The notes below the pieces were generated by a model. That model made no database searches and was not told where the DNA came from. It saw only the letters and a program-made list of their open reading frames with translations. From contig NC_079268.1 in assembly GCF_947241705.1 (NCBI RefSeq), positions 806,001 to 870,000 on the forward strand: DNA of 64,000 nt, written 5' to 3'. The DNA is from Saccharomyces mikatae IFO 1815 (Eukaryota; Ascomycota; Saccharomycetes; Saccharomycetales; Saccharomycetaceae). This document shows positions 37,152 to 47,338 of the stretch, one piece after another. The position numbers and the translations under genes are program-made. The first letter of the stretch is position 1, and every line of letters begins with the position of its first letter.

Positions 37152-40061
37152 TTATAGCTTTTCCAGCTCTAACATTCCCTCTAGACAATCTATCTTGGAA
37201 ATTTTACAATCTTTCACAATATCTCCAATCATTGGATAATACTTAGCTTTTGGTTGCAATTTCAATGTTCCTCTAGCAAATGACAAGCTTGGAAAAACGC
37301 AACCAGCAAATCCGTTTTGTGGCACTGATGTTATCATTACATCATATGTCCTTCCTGGATCTGACTTCGCTAGCTTCTTTAAATAATTTAATGTCCAGTA
37401 TGTTGATGAATCACGACTAGCCCTTTTCAATATATCTGCTCGAGATTGGATGGACCAGATTAGACTATCAATTTGAGTTTGTGTAAAACATAGCGGCTTT
37501 TTCTGCAAATGACGATGAATCTGTAGATGATTTATCAAGTCTGGAAAGCGACGAAGGGGTGATGTTACAGTCAAATACTGCTTAGCCCCAATCATTTCGT
37601 GCCTAAAGGGCCGACCGGTATAGAAACTCGAATTCAACAGTGATGAAAGCTTAACAATATCTCTCAACTTTGGAAAGAGTCCTTTTTTCGTACCTGTTAT
37701 CATAGAATCATATTGCTGTTGTGCTATCAGATCCAACGGTAGCTGTTTATAACATCTAAACACACCACCGATATTGTTCTCTGCGAAATATCTACCCGTT
37801 AAGGTATTGGCCAAGATCATCATTTCTGAGACCAAGACGGTAGACGGTGTTTCCTCTTGGTTTGAAAACGATACCTCAGTCAATTCACCTTCTGCATTAG
37901 CGTTTAACGTCACCATACCTTTGTTGAAACCTTCCCCAAAAATAACAGCATTATTTTTCTTTATACGTTGCTCTCTCAATAATTTGGAAATCATGGATAA
38001 GCTTTCCAAATCTGCTTTCACAGGAGATGATTCATTATCGGGTGCACTAAGAATCTTATCGACATCATCGTAAGTTGCTTTGGGAAAATTCGACACAAAG
38101 CCTTTCCGGATTCTAAAACTGTCATACATAATTTCAAGAGATTTCCCACATCCTTGATAACCAACTTTTACGTCGACAGAGAAGGATATTGTTTTTGTCC
38201 TTTTTCCATGTTTTCCCAAGTCAGAAAGATGACAAATAGCTTGAGGAAGCATGGGAACAACTACATCTGGTAAATAGGTGGTAAAGGACCTCTTGAAAGC
38301 AATATTCAGAATATCCGTGCTAATACCCACAGAATCAATAGCAGTACTTTCTGGGAACATAGATGTTGGATCTGCAATATGAATATGTAGAGTGTACATT
38401 CCATCCTTACCGTGATTTTCTACTGAAACACCATCATCAATCTCATGTGCAGTATCTGAATCTATACAAAAAACCCTAAGATCACCAAAGTCATATCTAT
38501 CACTATCATTACCGGAGTTCTCCCTTTGTAAATCTTCTATATTAGTTAAATAATATAGTTTTTGTTGCGATTCCATCAATTTCGAGGAAGAAGGCAATGC
38601 TAGATCCATATTCAGTAGTAATGGATTAGATAATGAATTTGGTACAATCTCATTGATCAAATCCTGACATACATCTCTTGTAATATCATAATCCTTGTAG
38701 CGTACTATCTTTCTAAATATTTTGGAGATCAGAGTTACTATAATCCCATTATTGTGAAAGTTACCAGCCGCAAAATCTTTCAACAGTTGGATTACAGAAG
38801 GATATAAATTTGAAATATCTCGATACTTCCTTTCGTTTACCAGCTTCACAAACGTATTAACTTCCTTGTAACTATTAGCTTCTAGTTTCTCTATTACCTG
38901 TGCGTAGTATAAATGTTGTGATTTTAAAGGGACAATCGTTACCGATATAGGTGACAGCAGGGCTGTGTTCAGATGTATTTCTCCCCAAAGATTAGATTCT
39001 TGTTGTTGTAAAATAGCCCAGTACGTGGAAACAAAGGTAGGCGAATTTATTGCCACATTGTCTGCAGTGTGATAATTATTCACTAAATCTGTTAAATAAT
39101 CTATTCCATATTTACCGTCCAAAGCTTTATTCAAATCCAATTTCTGGACCAACCCGACTAAGGTGAAAAAAGGGATTTGCCACGGTCCCATATAATTTTG
39201 TAATGATCTGTGAAGAAGCTGCAGCTTTTTTGTAGTAATTGGCAAACATTTCCAAGCTAATTTTGAGATTTGTGCAGGATACCTACTAGTTATTAACTGT
39301 CTTGTCACGATCGGCAAAATATTCGTTTGGTTAGAAATGTTCTTTAAAGTTCCGATAGGCAAATGTTTGTGATGACCCTCGGGTTGTATTAAAGAATTGA
39401 CTCCAACAGGTAGTTTATGAGGGATCCTCAATAACACTCGATTTTTTGTTGCAAAACACATGGTTCCGTCAATAGCAACAAAGGTATACCGTGGATCCAT
39501 AGTACTACTGGGAAGACTCACACACATTGCTAATTCGTTTGGTTTGACTTTCAAAAGAACCAAATCACCAACGTTCAGAGGGTTTTCCATTAATTGAGCG
39601 GGTTGAAATTCCATTGGGTCTAAGTCCTTTAACTTTGTATCTAGTTGCACATCTGAATTTATTAACTTGTGGAAGGAAATTTTTGGTTTCGTTAAAGACC
39701 GCCAGGTATTAGTGTACCATGCTTCGGAGGGTTTAATGTATCTATCTTTATAACGTTGATAGAATTCCTCTTTGATCTGAGAGAGTTGTTTTAATTCAAT
39801 ATCAGGCTCCAATCCTTTTGTTCGCTGTAAAAAATCTTTATTTATCGATTCTATATCCTTCTCTGTTCCAACTGAACCATTTGCTCCGCTTTCGATCACT
39901 TGTTCATTATCTAGTAGTTGTGTATAATCAAACTGTGCTTTTGCTTGCTGCCTCTTCTTACTTTGCTGTCGTTTGCCTCTCGTGGTCACTCTGAAGCAAG
40001 GGCCGCAAGAATGAAAACTTCTTGCAATGAGAAGAATATGTGCATTCCCCCTAGCTACCAT
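37152..40061 (-). CDS. DSS1: Dss1, mitochondrial 3'-5' exoribonuclease (degradosome)
   Basis: A 969-residue RNB-family exonuclease, the usual length. With the helicase Suv3 it forms the mitochondrial degradosome. The N-terminus is a basic presequence (MVARGNAHILLIARSF). The RNB catalytic domain starts with FCIDSDTAHEIDDGVSVE near 530-548, where the clustered aspartates bind Mg2+. Further RNB blocks are ITIHIADPT-like LHIHIADPTSMFP (about 561-573) and LRRFPDLINHLQIHRHL near 850-870. The codon just before the ATG is GTG, so 40061 is the start. It is divergent from HSH155. Confidence 0.95.
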   Translation of the reverse strand: MVARGNAHILLIARSFHSCGPCFRVTTRGKRQQSKKRQQAKAQFDYTQLLDNEQVIESGANGSVGTEKDIESINKDFLQRTKGLEPDIELKQLSQIKEEFYQRYKDRYIKPSEAWYTNTWRSLTKPKISFHKLINSDVQLDTKLKDLDPMEFQPAQLMENPLNVGDLVLLKVKPNELAMCVSLPSSTMDPRYTFVAIDGTMCFATKNRVLLRIPHKLPVGVNSLIQPEGHHKHLPIGTLKNISNQTNILPIVTRQLITSRYPAQISKLAWKCLPITTKKLQLLHRSLQNYMGPWQIPFFTLVGLVQKLDLNKALDGKYGIDYLTDLVNNYHTADNVAINSPTFVSTYWAILQQQESNLWGEIHLNTALLSPISVTIVPLKSQHLYYAQVIEKLEANSYKEVNTFVKLVNERKYRDISNLYPSVIQLLKDFAAGNFHNNGIIVTLISKIFRKIVRYKDYDITRDVCQDLINEIVPNSLSNPLLLNMDLALPSSSKLMESQQKLYYLTNIEDLQRENSGNDSDRYDFGDLRVFCIDSDTAHEIDDGVSVENHGKDGMYTLHIHIADPTSMFPESTAIDSVGISTDILNIAFKRSFTTYLPDVVVPMLPQAICHLSDLGKHGKRTKTISFSVDVKVGYQGCGKSLEIMYDSFRIRKGFVSNFPKATYDDVDKILSAPDNESSPVKADLESLSMISKLLREQRIKKNNAVIFGEGFNKGMVTLNANAEGELTEVSFSNQEETPSTVLVSEMMILANTLTGRYFAENNIGGVFRCYKQLPLDLIAQQQYDSMITGTKKGLFPKLRDIVKLSSLLNSSFYTGRPFRHEMIGAKQYLTVTSPLRRFPDLINHLQIHRHLQKKPLCFTQTQIDSLIWSIQSRADILKRASRDSSTYWTLNYLKKLAKSDPGRTYDVMITSVPQNGFAGCVFPSLSFARGTLKLQPKAKYYPMIGDIVKDCKISKIDCLEGMLELEKL

Positions 40062-40272
40062 CACCTAACCGTATTATATGTTTGCTTACAGATATGTATA
40101 GCCAATTAGGAACCTTATTAGATACGATTGCTAATATTTGAGTCGCTGCGAGTATCTAAGCGTATTCGGATTTTTATTGATGTTTCCCCGAACAGAAATC
40201 TCGATGAGTTAGAAATAAACTATATCTGTAATTATTTATGCACCAAAAGAACAAAAATCAAGATCAATCGTC

Positions 40273-43188
40273 ATGAGCAAGCCAGTACACTTTGTGAAAG
40301 CTAATAGCGGCGACAACAGCCACCGATTAGGTGGTCAGTATTCTATTCCTCAAGATTTGAGGGAAAACTTGCAGAAAGAGGCTATACGTATTGGTGACAA
40401 GGAAAAAGATGTGCTACAAGAAAAAATGGAAGCTAAGACAGTGCAAAATGGAGAAGATTCGTACCACAAACGAAGGTTTGATATGGAGCTTGAACCCAGT
40501 GCTGATACTAAGATTATTACATCTGATCAAAACAGTCCAATCCCTGTCGTGCCAAGGAAAAGAAAATCTCGTTGGGATGTAAAAGGGTACGAACCACCTG
40601 AAGAATCTCAAATAACGGCAAAACAAAGTTCTGATAATTTTTTGAATAACGTAGAAGGAATGCACGATTTGGCATATTTTAAACCTTCTGACCACAAATA
40701 TTTTGCTGATATTATATCCAAAAAACCTTTAGATGAGTTAAGTAAGGATGAAAAGAAAGAAAGAGCATTTTTGACGTTACTTCTGAAAATAAAAAATGGG
40801 AATACAGTGAGCAGGAGGACATCTATGCGACTTTTAACCGAGAGAGCTGTAACATTTGGTCCAGAAATGATATTTAATCGATTGTTACCCATTTTATTAG
40901 ACAGGACCCTGGAAGACCAAGAAAGACATTTAATGATTAAGACCATAGACCGAGTTCTCTACAAACTAGGAGATTTAACAAGACCTTACGCTCATAAAAT
41001 ACTAGTAGTAACCGCTCCGTTGCTAATTGATGAAGATCCAATAGTTCGTTCAACTGGCCATGAAATAATCACAAATTTGTCGACTGTTACTGGTCTAACG
41101 ACAATGCTGACAATCATGAGACCTGATATTGAAAATGAGGATGAGTACATCAGGAACATAACTGCAAGAGCAATGGCCGTCGTGGCAAAAGCTCTTGGAG
41201 TTAATCAGTTACTTCCTTTCATCAACGCTGCATGTCATTCGCGGAAATCATGGAAAGCAAGACATACGGGTATAAAAATTGTAAAGCAAATAGGTATAGT
41301 TTCAGGGATAGGTGTACTAAATCATCTCACTGGGCTAATGAGTTGTATCAAGGACGGCCTAATGGACGATCACGTTCCGGTACGGATTATTACAGCAAAC
41401 ACTCTATCTACGCTAGCCGAAAATTCTTATCCATATGGTATCGAAGTCTTCAACGTTATACTAGAGCCCTTGTGGAAGGGTATAAGAAGCCATCGAGGCA
41501 AAGTGTTATCTTCTTTTTTGAAAGCTGTTGGATCTATGATTCCATTAATGGATCCAGAGTATGCTGGTTACTACACTACAGAAGCAATGAGAATAATCAA
41601 ACGAGAATTCGATACTCCTGACGATGAAATGAAAAAGACTATTCTTTTAGTACTACAAAAGTGTAGTGAGGTTGAATCTATAACGCCAAAGTTTTTAAGG
41701 GAAGAAATTGCACCGGAGTTCTTTCATAAATTTTGGGTCAGGCGTGTAGCTCTAGACAGGTCATTGAACAAGGTCGTTACGTATACAACAGTTGTATTAG
41801 CAAAGAAATTAGGCTGTTCCTATACCATTGATAGACTATTAAAACCTTTGAGAGATGAAGCTGAACCGTTCAGAACAATGGCAGTCCATGCTGTTACTAA
41901 AACAGTGAATTTACTAGGAACTACGGATATGGATGGAAGATTAGAAATGAGGCTTATCGACGCACTTTTGATAGCATTTCAGGAACAAACAAATGGCGAT
42001 TCTATAATATTCAAAGGCTTTGGGGCGGTTACTGTTTCACTTAACAATCGAATGAAGCCATTTTTAGCACCTATTGTGAGTACAATATTAAATCATCTGA
42101 AACATAAAACTCCTTTAACTCGTCAACACGCAGCAGATCTATGTGCCATATTAATACCGGTCATCAAAAACTGTCATGAATTTGAAATGTTGAATAAGTT
42201 GAACATTATTTTGTACGAATCCTTAGGTGAAGTGTACCCGGAGGTATTGGGTTCCATAATCAACGCTATGTACTGCATTTCGAGTGTCATGGACTTGGAT
42301 AAACTTCAGCCTCCCATCAACCAGATTTTACCGACCCTAACTCCAATTTTAAGAAACAAGCACAGAAAAGTCGAGGTGAATACTATTAAATTTGTAGGGC
42401 TTATTGGTAAGTTAGCGCCCACTTATGCCCCTCCAAAAGAATGGATGAGAATCTGTTTTGAGCTATTAGAACTTTTGAAAAGTACAAATAAAGAAATAAG
42501 AAGATCGGCGAATACCACATTTGGTTTTATTGCGAAAGCAATTGGACCTCACGATGTCCTCGTTGCATTATTAAACAACTTGAAGGTTCAAGAGCGTCAA
42601 TTACGTGTATGCACGGCTGTTGCTATTGGTATTGTTGCTAAAGTGTGTGGCCCCTACAATGTCCTGCCAGTAATTATGAATGAGTACACAACACCAGAGA
42701 CTAATGTTCAAAACGGTGTTCTTAAAGCCATGTCATTTATGTTCGAGTACATTGGTAGCATGTCGAAGGATTACATATACTTCATTACACCATTATTGGA
42801 AGATGCACTCACGGATAGAGATTTAGTCCATCGTCAGACAGCGTCAAATGTAATAAGCCATTTGGCCCTAAACTGTTCAGGTACTGGTCACGAGGATGCG
42901 TTCGTCCATTTACTAAATCTTTTGATCCCAAATATTTTTGAAACTTCACCACATGCCATTATGCGTATTCTGGAGGGTCTAGAAGCATTAAGTCAAGCGG
43001 TCGGTCCCGGCATGTTCATGAACTATATATGGGCAGGATTATTTCATCCAGCAAAGAACGTAAGGAAGGCATTTTGGAGGGTGTATAACAACCTATACGT
43101 AATGTATCAAGACTCCATGGTACCTTTTTATCCCGTAACCCCGCAAAACGATGAAGAGTATGTAGAAGAGCTAGATTTGGTTTTGTGA
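40273..43188 (+). CDS. HSH155: Hsh155, U2 snRNP SF3b subunit (SF3B1 orthologue)
   Basis: A 971-residue protein, the usual length. It holds the branch site within the U2 snRNP and is the orthologue of human SF3B1. The N-terminus has KRKSRWDVKGYEPP near residues 96-109, the Arg-Trp ligand motif bound by partner proteins. The rest is about 20 HEAT repeats (for example DLCAILIPVIKNCHEFEMLN and IRRSANTTFGFIAKAIGPHD), highly conserved towards the C-terminus, which ends EEYVEELDLVL. The start is the first ATG. Confidence 0.97.
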   Translation: MSKPVHFVKANSGDNSHRLGGQYSIPQDLRENLQKEAIRIGDKEKDVLQEKMEAKTVQNGEDSYHKRRFDMELEPSADTKIITSDQNSPIPVVPRKRKSRWDVKGYEPPEESQITAKQSSDNFLNNVEGMHDLAYFKPSDHKYFADIISKKPLDELSKDEKKERAFLTLLLKIKNGNTVSRRTSMRLLTERAVTFGPEMIFNRLLPILLDRTLEDQERHLMIKTIDRVLYKLGDLTRPYAHKILVVTAPLLIDEDPIVRSTGHEIITNLSTVTGLTTMLTIMRPDIENEDEYIRNITARAMAVVAKALGVNQLLPFINAACHSRKSWKARHTGIKIVKQIGIVSGIGVLNHLTGLMSCIKDGLMDDHVPVRIITANTLSTLAENSYPYGIEVFNVILEPLWKGIRSHRGKVLSSFLKAVGSMIPLMDPEYAGYYTTEAMRIIKREFDTPDDEMKKTILLVLQKCSEVESITPKFLREEIAPEFFHKFWVRRVALDRSLNKVVTYTTVVLAKKLGCSYTIDRLLKPLRDEAEPFRTMAVHAVTKTVNLLGTTDMDGRLEMRLIDALLIAFQEQTNGDSIIFKGFGAVTVSLNNRMKPFLAPIVSTILNHLKHKTPLTRQHAADLCAILIPVIKNCHEFEMLNKLNIILYESLGEVYPEVLGSIINAMYCISSVMDLDKLQPPINQILPTLTPILRNKHRKVEVNTIKFVGLIGKLAPTYAPPKEWMRICFELLELLKSTNKEIRRSANTTFGFIAKAIGPHDVLVALLNNLKVQERQLRVCTAVAIGIVAKVCGPYNVLPVIMNEYTTPETNVQNGVLKAMSFMFEYIGSMSKDYIYFITPLLEDALTDRDLVHRQTASNVISHLALNCSGTGHEDAFVHLLNLLIPNIFETSPHAIMRILEGLEALSQAVGPGMFMNYIWAGLFHPAKNVRKAFWRVYNNLYVMYQDSMVPFYPVTPQNDEEYVEELDLVL

Positions 43189-43370
43189 CTAATAATATAG
43201 AGTATATAGATAGCTCCTCTTTGTAAGAGTATTTTATTTGACGTATCTACTAAGTTATTACGCTCCAGAAACTATTTCTTTTTGAAATATAAACAGGTTT
43301 TACCATTGTAGAAAAATAGGGCAGCAGAAAATCGAAATACTCAGTGCTTAAAAACCAAAGGAAGGAAAAA

Positions 43371-43463
43371 ATGTCAAATACAGACAATAACGGAAACGAT
43401 GGGTCAAGGTTAATTTCACTAACGCATATTGCAAAGAGGATATGGAAAGTTTTGATAAAATAA
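43371..43463 (+). promoter_or_regulatory. Upstream ORF overlapping the ABZ2 start
   Basis: A 30-codon frame starts at an ATG in near-ideal yeast context (GAAAAA before, TC after) and ends at TAA 43461-43463, past the ABZ2 ATG at 43442 and in another frame. Scanning ribosomes would meet it first if the transcript starts upstream of it, lowering ABZ2 translation. Alternatively, a one-base indel separates it from an original N-terminal extension of ABZ2, or transcription starts downstream. Confidence 0.5.
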
Positions 43464-44536
43464 ACCTAATTGCTCATCCCAATTTTGAGGTTTTGGCTAC
43501 TTTCAGGTATGATCCTGGTTTTGCACGCTGTTCATCGACAAGTAAAGAAATTTTTGAAGCTCCCGACCCCAGATTAGGTTTAAGAGATGAAGAAAGTAGA
43601 CAGCAGATCACTAACGAAGACTACCTTGGTTATTTACGAGTAAAGAAAGCCAATTTCAATGCTGACCTTCTCATAAATATTCAACATCCTGATGTTTGGA
43701 AGCAGACTTGCAAAACTATCATATGCCACTCCAAAGAAGACATATTACAAGTCATCTGTCAGAGGTTTTTTTTATTAGATGAACAATATCAAAGAATAAG
43801 ATTAGCTTTATCATACTTCAAGATTAACTTCCACATATCTCTAAAGGAATTATTACAGTTATTAATTGAAAATTTAATTAACTGCAAAGAAGGGAAAGCA
43901 GAATATGATGCAAAACTCCAAAATATGGTCAACGAAAAGCAATGTTACAAAATGCGAGTACTTGTTTCTCAGACGGGGCATATAAGAATTGAGGCAGTGC
44001 CATTACCCATGAAACCTATACTTGGATTGACGACTGATTGCGAAAATGCATCTACCTATTTTATCAAAACAATGTTAAACGGATTTCTGTATCATAATTC
44101 AGTAAATTGGGATGTTGTTATTTCATCCGAATCGTTAAACGAATCAGCTTTCACCAGGTTTAAAACTACTTCAAGAGATCATTACACTAGAGCAAGATCC
44201 CGCATGCAAGCTGCTATGAATGACTTGAGAGGTTCGGATCCTCTTTCTCCAGTCTCTCAATGCGAAATTTTATTCTCCAACAAGGCTGGACAACTGATGG
44301 AAGGTTCAATAACAAACGTGGCCGTAATTCGGAAAGACCCTAGTGGTACTAAGAAGTATGTAACACCGAAATTAACAACTGGATGCTTGTGCGGGACAAT
44401 GCGTCATTATCTGTTGCGGCTCAGTCTTATTGAAGAGGGAGATATAAAAATTGAAAGTGTTACTGTTGGTGACGAAGTCCTGCTCTTCAATGGTGTTATG
44501 GGATGTATAAAGGGAACAGTGAGAACGAAATATTGA
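43442..44536 (+). CDS. ABZ2: Abz2, aminodeoxychorismate lyase
   Basis: A 364-residue class IV pyridoxal-phosphate enzyme. It converts 4-amino-4-deoxychorismate, made by Abz1, to p-aminobenzoate for folate synthesis. C-terminal family features include GQLMEGSITNVAVIRK (near 280-295) and TGCLCGTMRHYLLRL (near 312-326). The S. cerevisiae protein is about 374 residues, with some ten extra N-terminal residues before the Met used here. In this sequence the frame upstream of 43442 has no ATG before a stop, so the shorter start is the only one. Divergence from S. cerevisiae is high for the window. Confidence 0.92.
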   Translation: MESFDKINLIAHPNFEVLATFRYDPGFARCSSTSKEIFEAPDPRLGLRDEESRQQITNEDYLGYLRVKKANFNADLLINIQHPDVWKQTCKTIICHSKEDILQVICQRFFLLDEQYQRIRLALSYFKINFHISLKELLQLLIENLINCKEGKAEYDAKLQNMVNEKQCYKMRVLVSQTGHIRIEAVPLPMKPILGLTTDCENASTYFIKTMLNGFLYHNSVNWDVVISSESLNESAFTRFKTTSRDHYTRARSRMQAAMNDLRGSDPLSPVSQCEILFSNKAGQLMEGSITNVAVIRKDPSGTKKYVTPKLTTGCLCGTMRHYLLRLSLIEEGDIKIESVTVGDEVLLFNGVMGCIKGTVRTKY

Positions 44537-44800
44537 AGAGAAGAACGGATGCTCATATATTATCTATTTTTTTTTATAATAATTTACAAATCATGATTTT
44601 ACTTAGTCAAATAGTAAAAATGGATATAGGCAGCGTGCGTAAAGCAACAAACAGAAAGCGCAGCGTATAAAAATATTAAAAAACATACAATGAAGAGGTG
44701 GATAAGAAAAGATAAGGGATAAGAACAGAAATGGATACTTCAGTTTTGTGTTCATTATATGTACACACTGGCAGCAATAAGAAGAAGTAACCTCTTGAAC

Positions 44801-46318
44801 TTATTTATGAGTCTTACGTCTTTTTGTGTTTGGTGTTTTTCCGCTGGCACCAATGGTAATATTGACCTTTGGAGGGACTGGGAAACCATAGGACTTTGCT
44901 ACTTTGGCTAAATCTAGCTTATCAATTTGGTAGACAGTTTTCAAAGAATGAGAAGCGTATGCTTGTAAATATGATCTATAACCATCCTTGGCTGTTTGAT
45001 GTAGGTAATAATTGGATTTAATTAGTTTTTCTAGTTGTGATTGAACGTTAGCAATTTTATTGGTGGGAAACTCGTACTCATTCAATGGAACTTTGGAAGC
45101 CTTTAGGTATCTTAAGAACCCTAATTCATTAGGAGTTAGAAACATTAAAGATTTACCTTTACCCTTGGTACCTCTTGCAGTTCTGCCTACTCTATGAATA
45201 TAATCTCTGGGGTCATCAGGAGGATCAAATTGGATAATCCAGTCCACTGCAGGGATATCTAGACCTCTGGCTGCAACATCTGTACAAATCAATATACCTC
45301 TTTCTGCATTACAAAACTCAAAAAATGTGTTTGTTCTCTTTTGCTGTTTTTGCTTACCGTGTAATTCAAGGACTGGTAAATCAATGTAGTTCAACAATTC
45401 GGCGTAGTACTTCACAGAGTTACACGATGATAAGAACACAATGATTTTCTTCTTTTGGTTTCTTTTTAAAAAGGAAAACAACAACAAAAATCTATTATCG
45501 CTATCACACACAACGTAACCTTGTTCTAATCCATCTGCGGTAGAGTTGTCGGTTTCAGGAACGACATTTATGAAAAGAGGGCCCGGTCTCAACGAGATTC
45601 TAGCCAAGTCCTCAACCTTGGTAGTCTGTGTGGCAGAAAACAACATGGATTGCCTATCTTCATTTGGTAAAATCTTGATGATTTGCCTCATTTCATCTTC
45701 AAACCCGATTTCGAGAATTCTGTCTGCTTCATCGATAATCAAAGCTTTCAAATTCTTGAATACGAAACCTTTTGTGTTTTGTAAATGATCCAGCAGTCTG
45801 CCGGGGGTAGCAATCAACATGTTAACACCTTTCATCAGTTTTTCAGCTTCCTGTCTTCTATTGGCACCACCAATAACAATACCGAAAGTCTGTGAATGAA
45901 ACTCCATTAACTCTCTTGCTACACCAAAAATTTGTAGAGCCAACTCTCTTGTAGGCGTAATAACAATGATACCAGTACCGTTTCTTGGTTTGAATTTCAA
46001 AGAATGCAGTAGTTCGATTGCAGGGATAAGAAAGGCCAGCGTTTTACCCGAACCTGTTTTGGCAGCTCCAAGAACATCTCTACCAGCCAAAAGAGGCGGG
46101 ATGGTCCTAGATTGCACAGATGTCATAGTCGTGAAACCCATTTTTTCAATAGCCTTCAGTGTTGGCTGTGATAGCTTTAATTCTTCGAACTTTTCCACAT
46201 AAGTAGTCTGTTCTTCTTCAGGTGCGGCATTGGTTTGCTTTTTAATGTTCTTTTCATCCACTAAAGGACCTTCTAAAGATTCGGAGTCTCTGGGACGCTT
46301 TTCTGACGAGGTAGCCAT
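44801..46318 (-). CDS. HAS1: Has1, DEAD-box RNA helicase of ribosome assembly
   Basis: A 505-residue nucleolar helicase, the usual length, needed for 18S rRNA synthesis and release of snoRNAs, and acting in both subunit pathways. Motifs in order are the Q motif around 47-71, AAKTGSGKT (85-93, Walker A), TPTREL (121-126), TPGR (171-174), DEAD (196-199, in [10 protein letters not shown]), SAT (228-230), RGLD near 350, and HRVGRTARG near 375-383. The C-terminal tail is basic ([12 protein letters not shown]). The promoter has the PAC and RRPE motifs expected of a ribosome-biogenesis gene. Confidence 0.97.
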   Translation of the reverse strand: MATSSEKRPRDSESLEGPLVDEKNIKKQTNAAPEEEQTTYVEKFEELKLSQPTLKAIEKMGFTTMTSVQSRTIPPLLAGRDVLGAAKTGSGKTLAFLIPAIELLHSLKFKPRNGTGIIVITPTRELALQIFGVARELMEFHSQTFGIVIGGANRRQEAEKLMKGVNMLIATPGRLLDHLQNTKGFVFKNLKALIIDEADRILEIGFEDEMRQIIKILPNEDRQSMLFSATQTTKVEDLARISLRPGPLFINVVPETDNSTADGLEQGYVVCDSDNRFLLLFSFLKRNQKKKIIVFLSSCNSVKYYAELLNYIDLPVLELHGKQKQQKRTNTFFEFCNAERGILICTDVAARGLDIPAVDWIIQFDPPDDPRDYIHRVGRTARGTKGKGKSLMFLTPNELGFLRYLKASKVPLNEYEFPTNKIANVQSQLEKLIKSNYYLHQTAKDGYRSYLQAYASHSLKTVYQIDKLDLAKVAKSYGFPVPPKVNITIGASGKTPNTKRRKTHK

Positions 46319-46412
46319 ACTTCCAGTTATTATACTCTTTTATCTTACTATTGTAACTATGAAGTCATTCAATAGTATATACTAAACTGCTGTATATACG
46401 CTGTAATATCTC

Positions 46413-46422
46413 ATCTCATCGC
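46413..46422 (-). promoter_or_regulatory. PAC motif in the HAS1 promoter
   Basis: On the minus strand this reads GCGATGAGAT, an exact fit to the PAC consensus GCGATGAGMT bound by Dot6/Tod6. It lies 95 bp upstream of the HAS1 ATG. The element coordinates ribosome-biogenesis genes with growth. Confidence 0.75.
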
Positions 46423-46466
46423 TAAAGCTCTATAGTGAACAAAAAAAAAAAGAGAGAAAGCAAATA

Positions 46467-46477
46467 AAAAATTTTCA
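46467..46477 (-). promoter_or_regulatory. RRPE motif in the HAS1 promoter
   Basis: AAAAATTTTCA on the plus strand (TGAAAATTTTT on the minus strand) matches the rRNA-processing element bound by Stb3. It lies 45 bp upstream of the PAC motif. This pairing and spacing are typical of ribosome-biogenesis promoters. Confidence 0.7.
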
Positions 46478-46480
46478 ATT

Positions 46481-46512
46481 CGGGTAACCAAACTCGGTTC
46501 ACAACCGGGTAA
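46481..46512 (-). promoter_or_regulatory. Pair of Reb1 sites between HAS1 and TDA1
   Basis: CGGGTAA occurs at 46481-46487 and again at 46506-46512. Both are the Reb1 core TTACCCG on the minus strand, 25 bp apart, just beyond the RRPE. They should set the nucleosome-free region of the HAS1 promoter. A third core, TTACCCG at 47028-47034 in the opposite orientation, lies on the TDA1 side. Confidence 0.6.
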
Positions 46513-46525
46513 ACCATAATCTTTT

Positions 46526-47119
46526 GTCACGTGATCAGTACTCCATAACTGATGGTATAATCAATGTTTTTAAAAGTCGGGAGGACACTGATTTTCAATT
46601 ATACACGAAGGACTCCTTATAGAAATAAAGAACTGAATGAACCGACTACATGCACTTTTCTGTTGACCTTGCATCATGCCTGCTATTTCGCTCCCCGCAC
46701 ATGCTGAACTAATGCGAATGCCACTTTCATATCCTCCAAACTTACTATGTTAGTTCACATAATGCTATCATTGATGTTTTAACAAACTTTTATCGAGGGT
46801 ACTATCTTTAGCCGCCGAAGTGAACCAATCCCGGTTCAGGCGCTTCTTTCACCTTCATCCCACGCGATTGTTCAAATTCCGATTTTCGGTTTCTTTTTAT
46901 TTTTCCTTTTTACCCCCTCTACTCCCCCGGAAAAACCTCCACGTGCCAGGTTATTCCGTCATTTCCACGAGTGGGGTGCCAACAGGGCCCCAGAAAAAGT
47001 ACGTGCAGAATGAAACCGAGAAAAGAGTTACCCGCATTTCAAGAGTATTTTTCTCACCTTCTACAATGGAAAGGGGATTCCTGTAAAAAAAGAAAAAGAG
47101 GGCGGGGGTTTATCACGTG
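46526..47119. promoter_or_regulatory. TDA1 upstream region with CACGTG, URS1 and STRE-like motifs
   Basis: Three CACGTG cores occur at 46528-46533 (within GTCACGTGA, a Cbf1-type site), 46940-46945 and 47114-47119 (within ATCACGTG). TAGCCGCCGA at 46809-46818 is an exact Ume6 URS1 core. CCCCT near 46913, on a pyrimidine-rich stretch, is a stress-response-like element, and GGCGGGGG near 47101 resembles a Mig1 GC box. The 1,020-bp spacer is long for yeast. Such a mixed promoter fits a nutrient-regulated kinase. Binding is inferred from consensus only. Confidence 0.45.
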
Positions 47120-47338
47120 GCAAACATATGAAACGTGTCGAACGGGGATGACTTCTCCTGTTCGGTGCTTCGTTCTATTTATCTTGACAGTTTCTTCATT
47201 AGCTCTAAACACTTTCTTTTTTATTAATTTCTGGTTGTTTGCTCCTTTAGTTGCCTATTATAATTCTCTCACTCAACCAACAGTTTTCACATAATTAACA
47301 TTATAACAGCTGTGAAAGAAAAATCCACCTTTAAGAAT

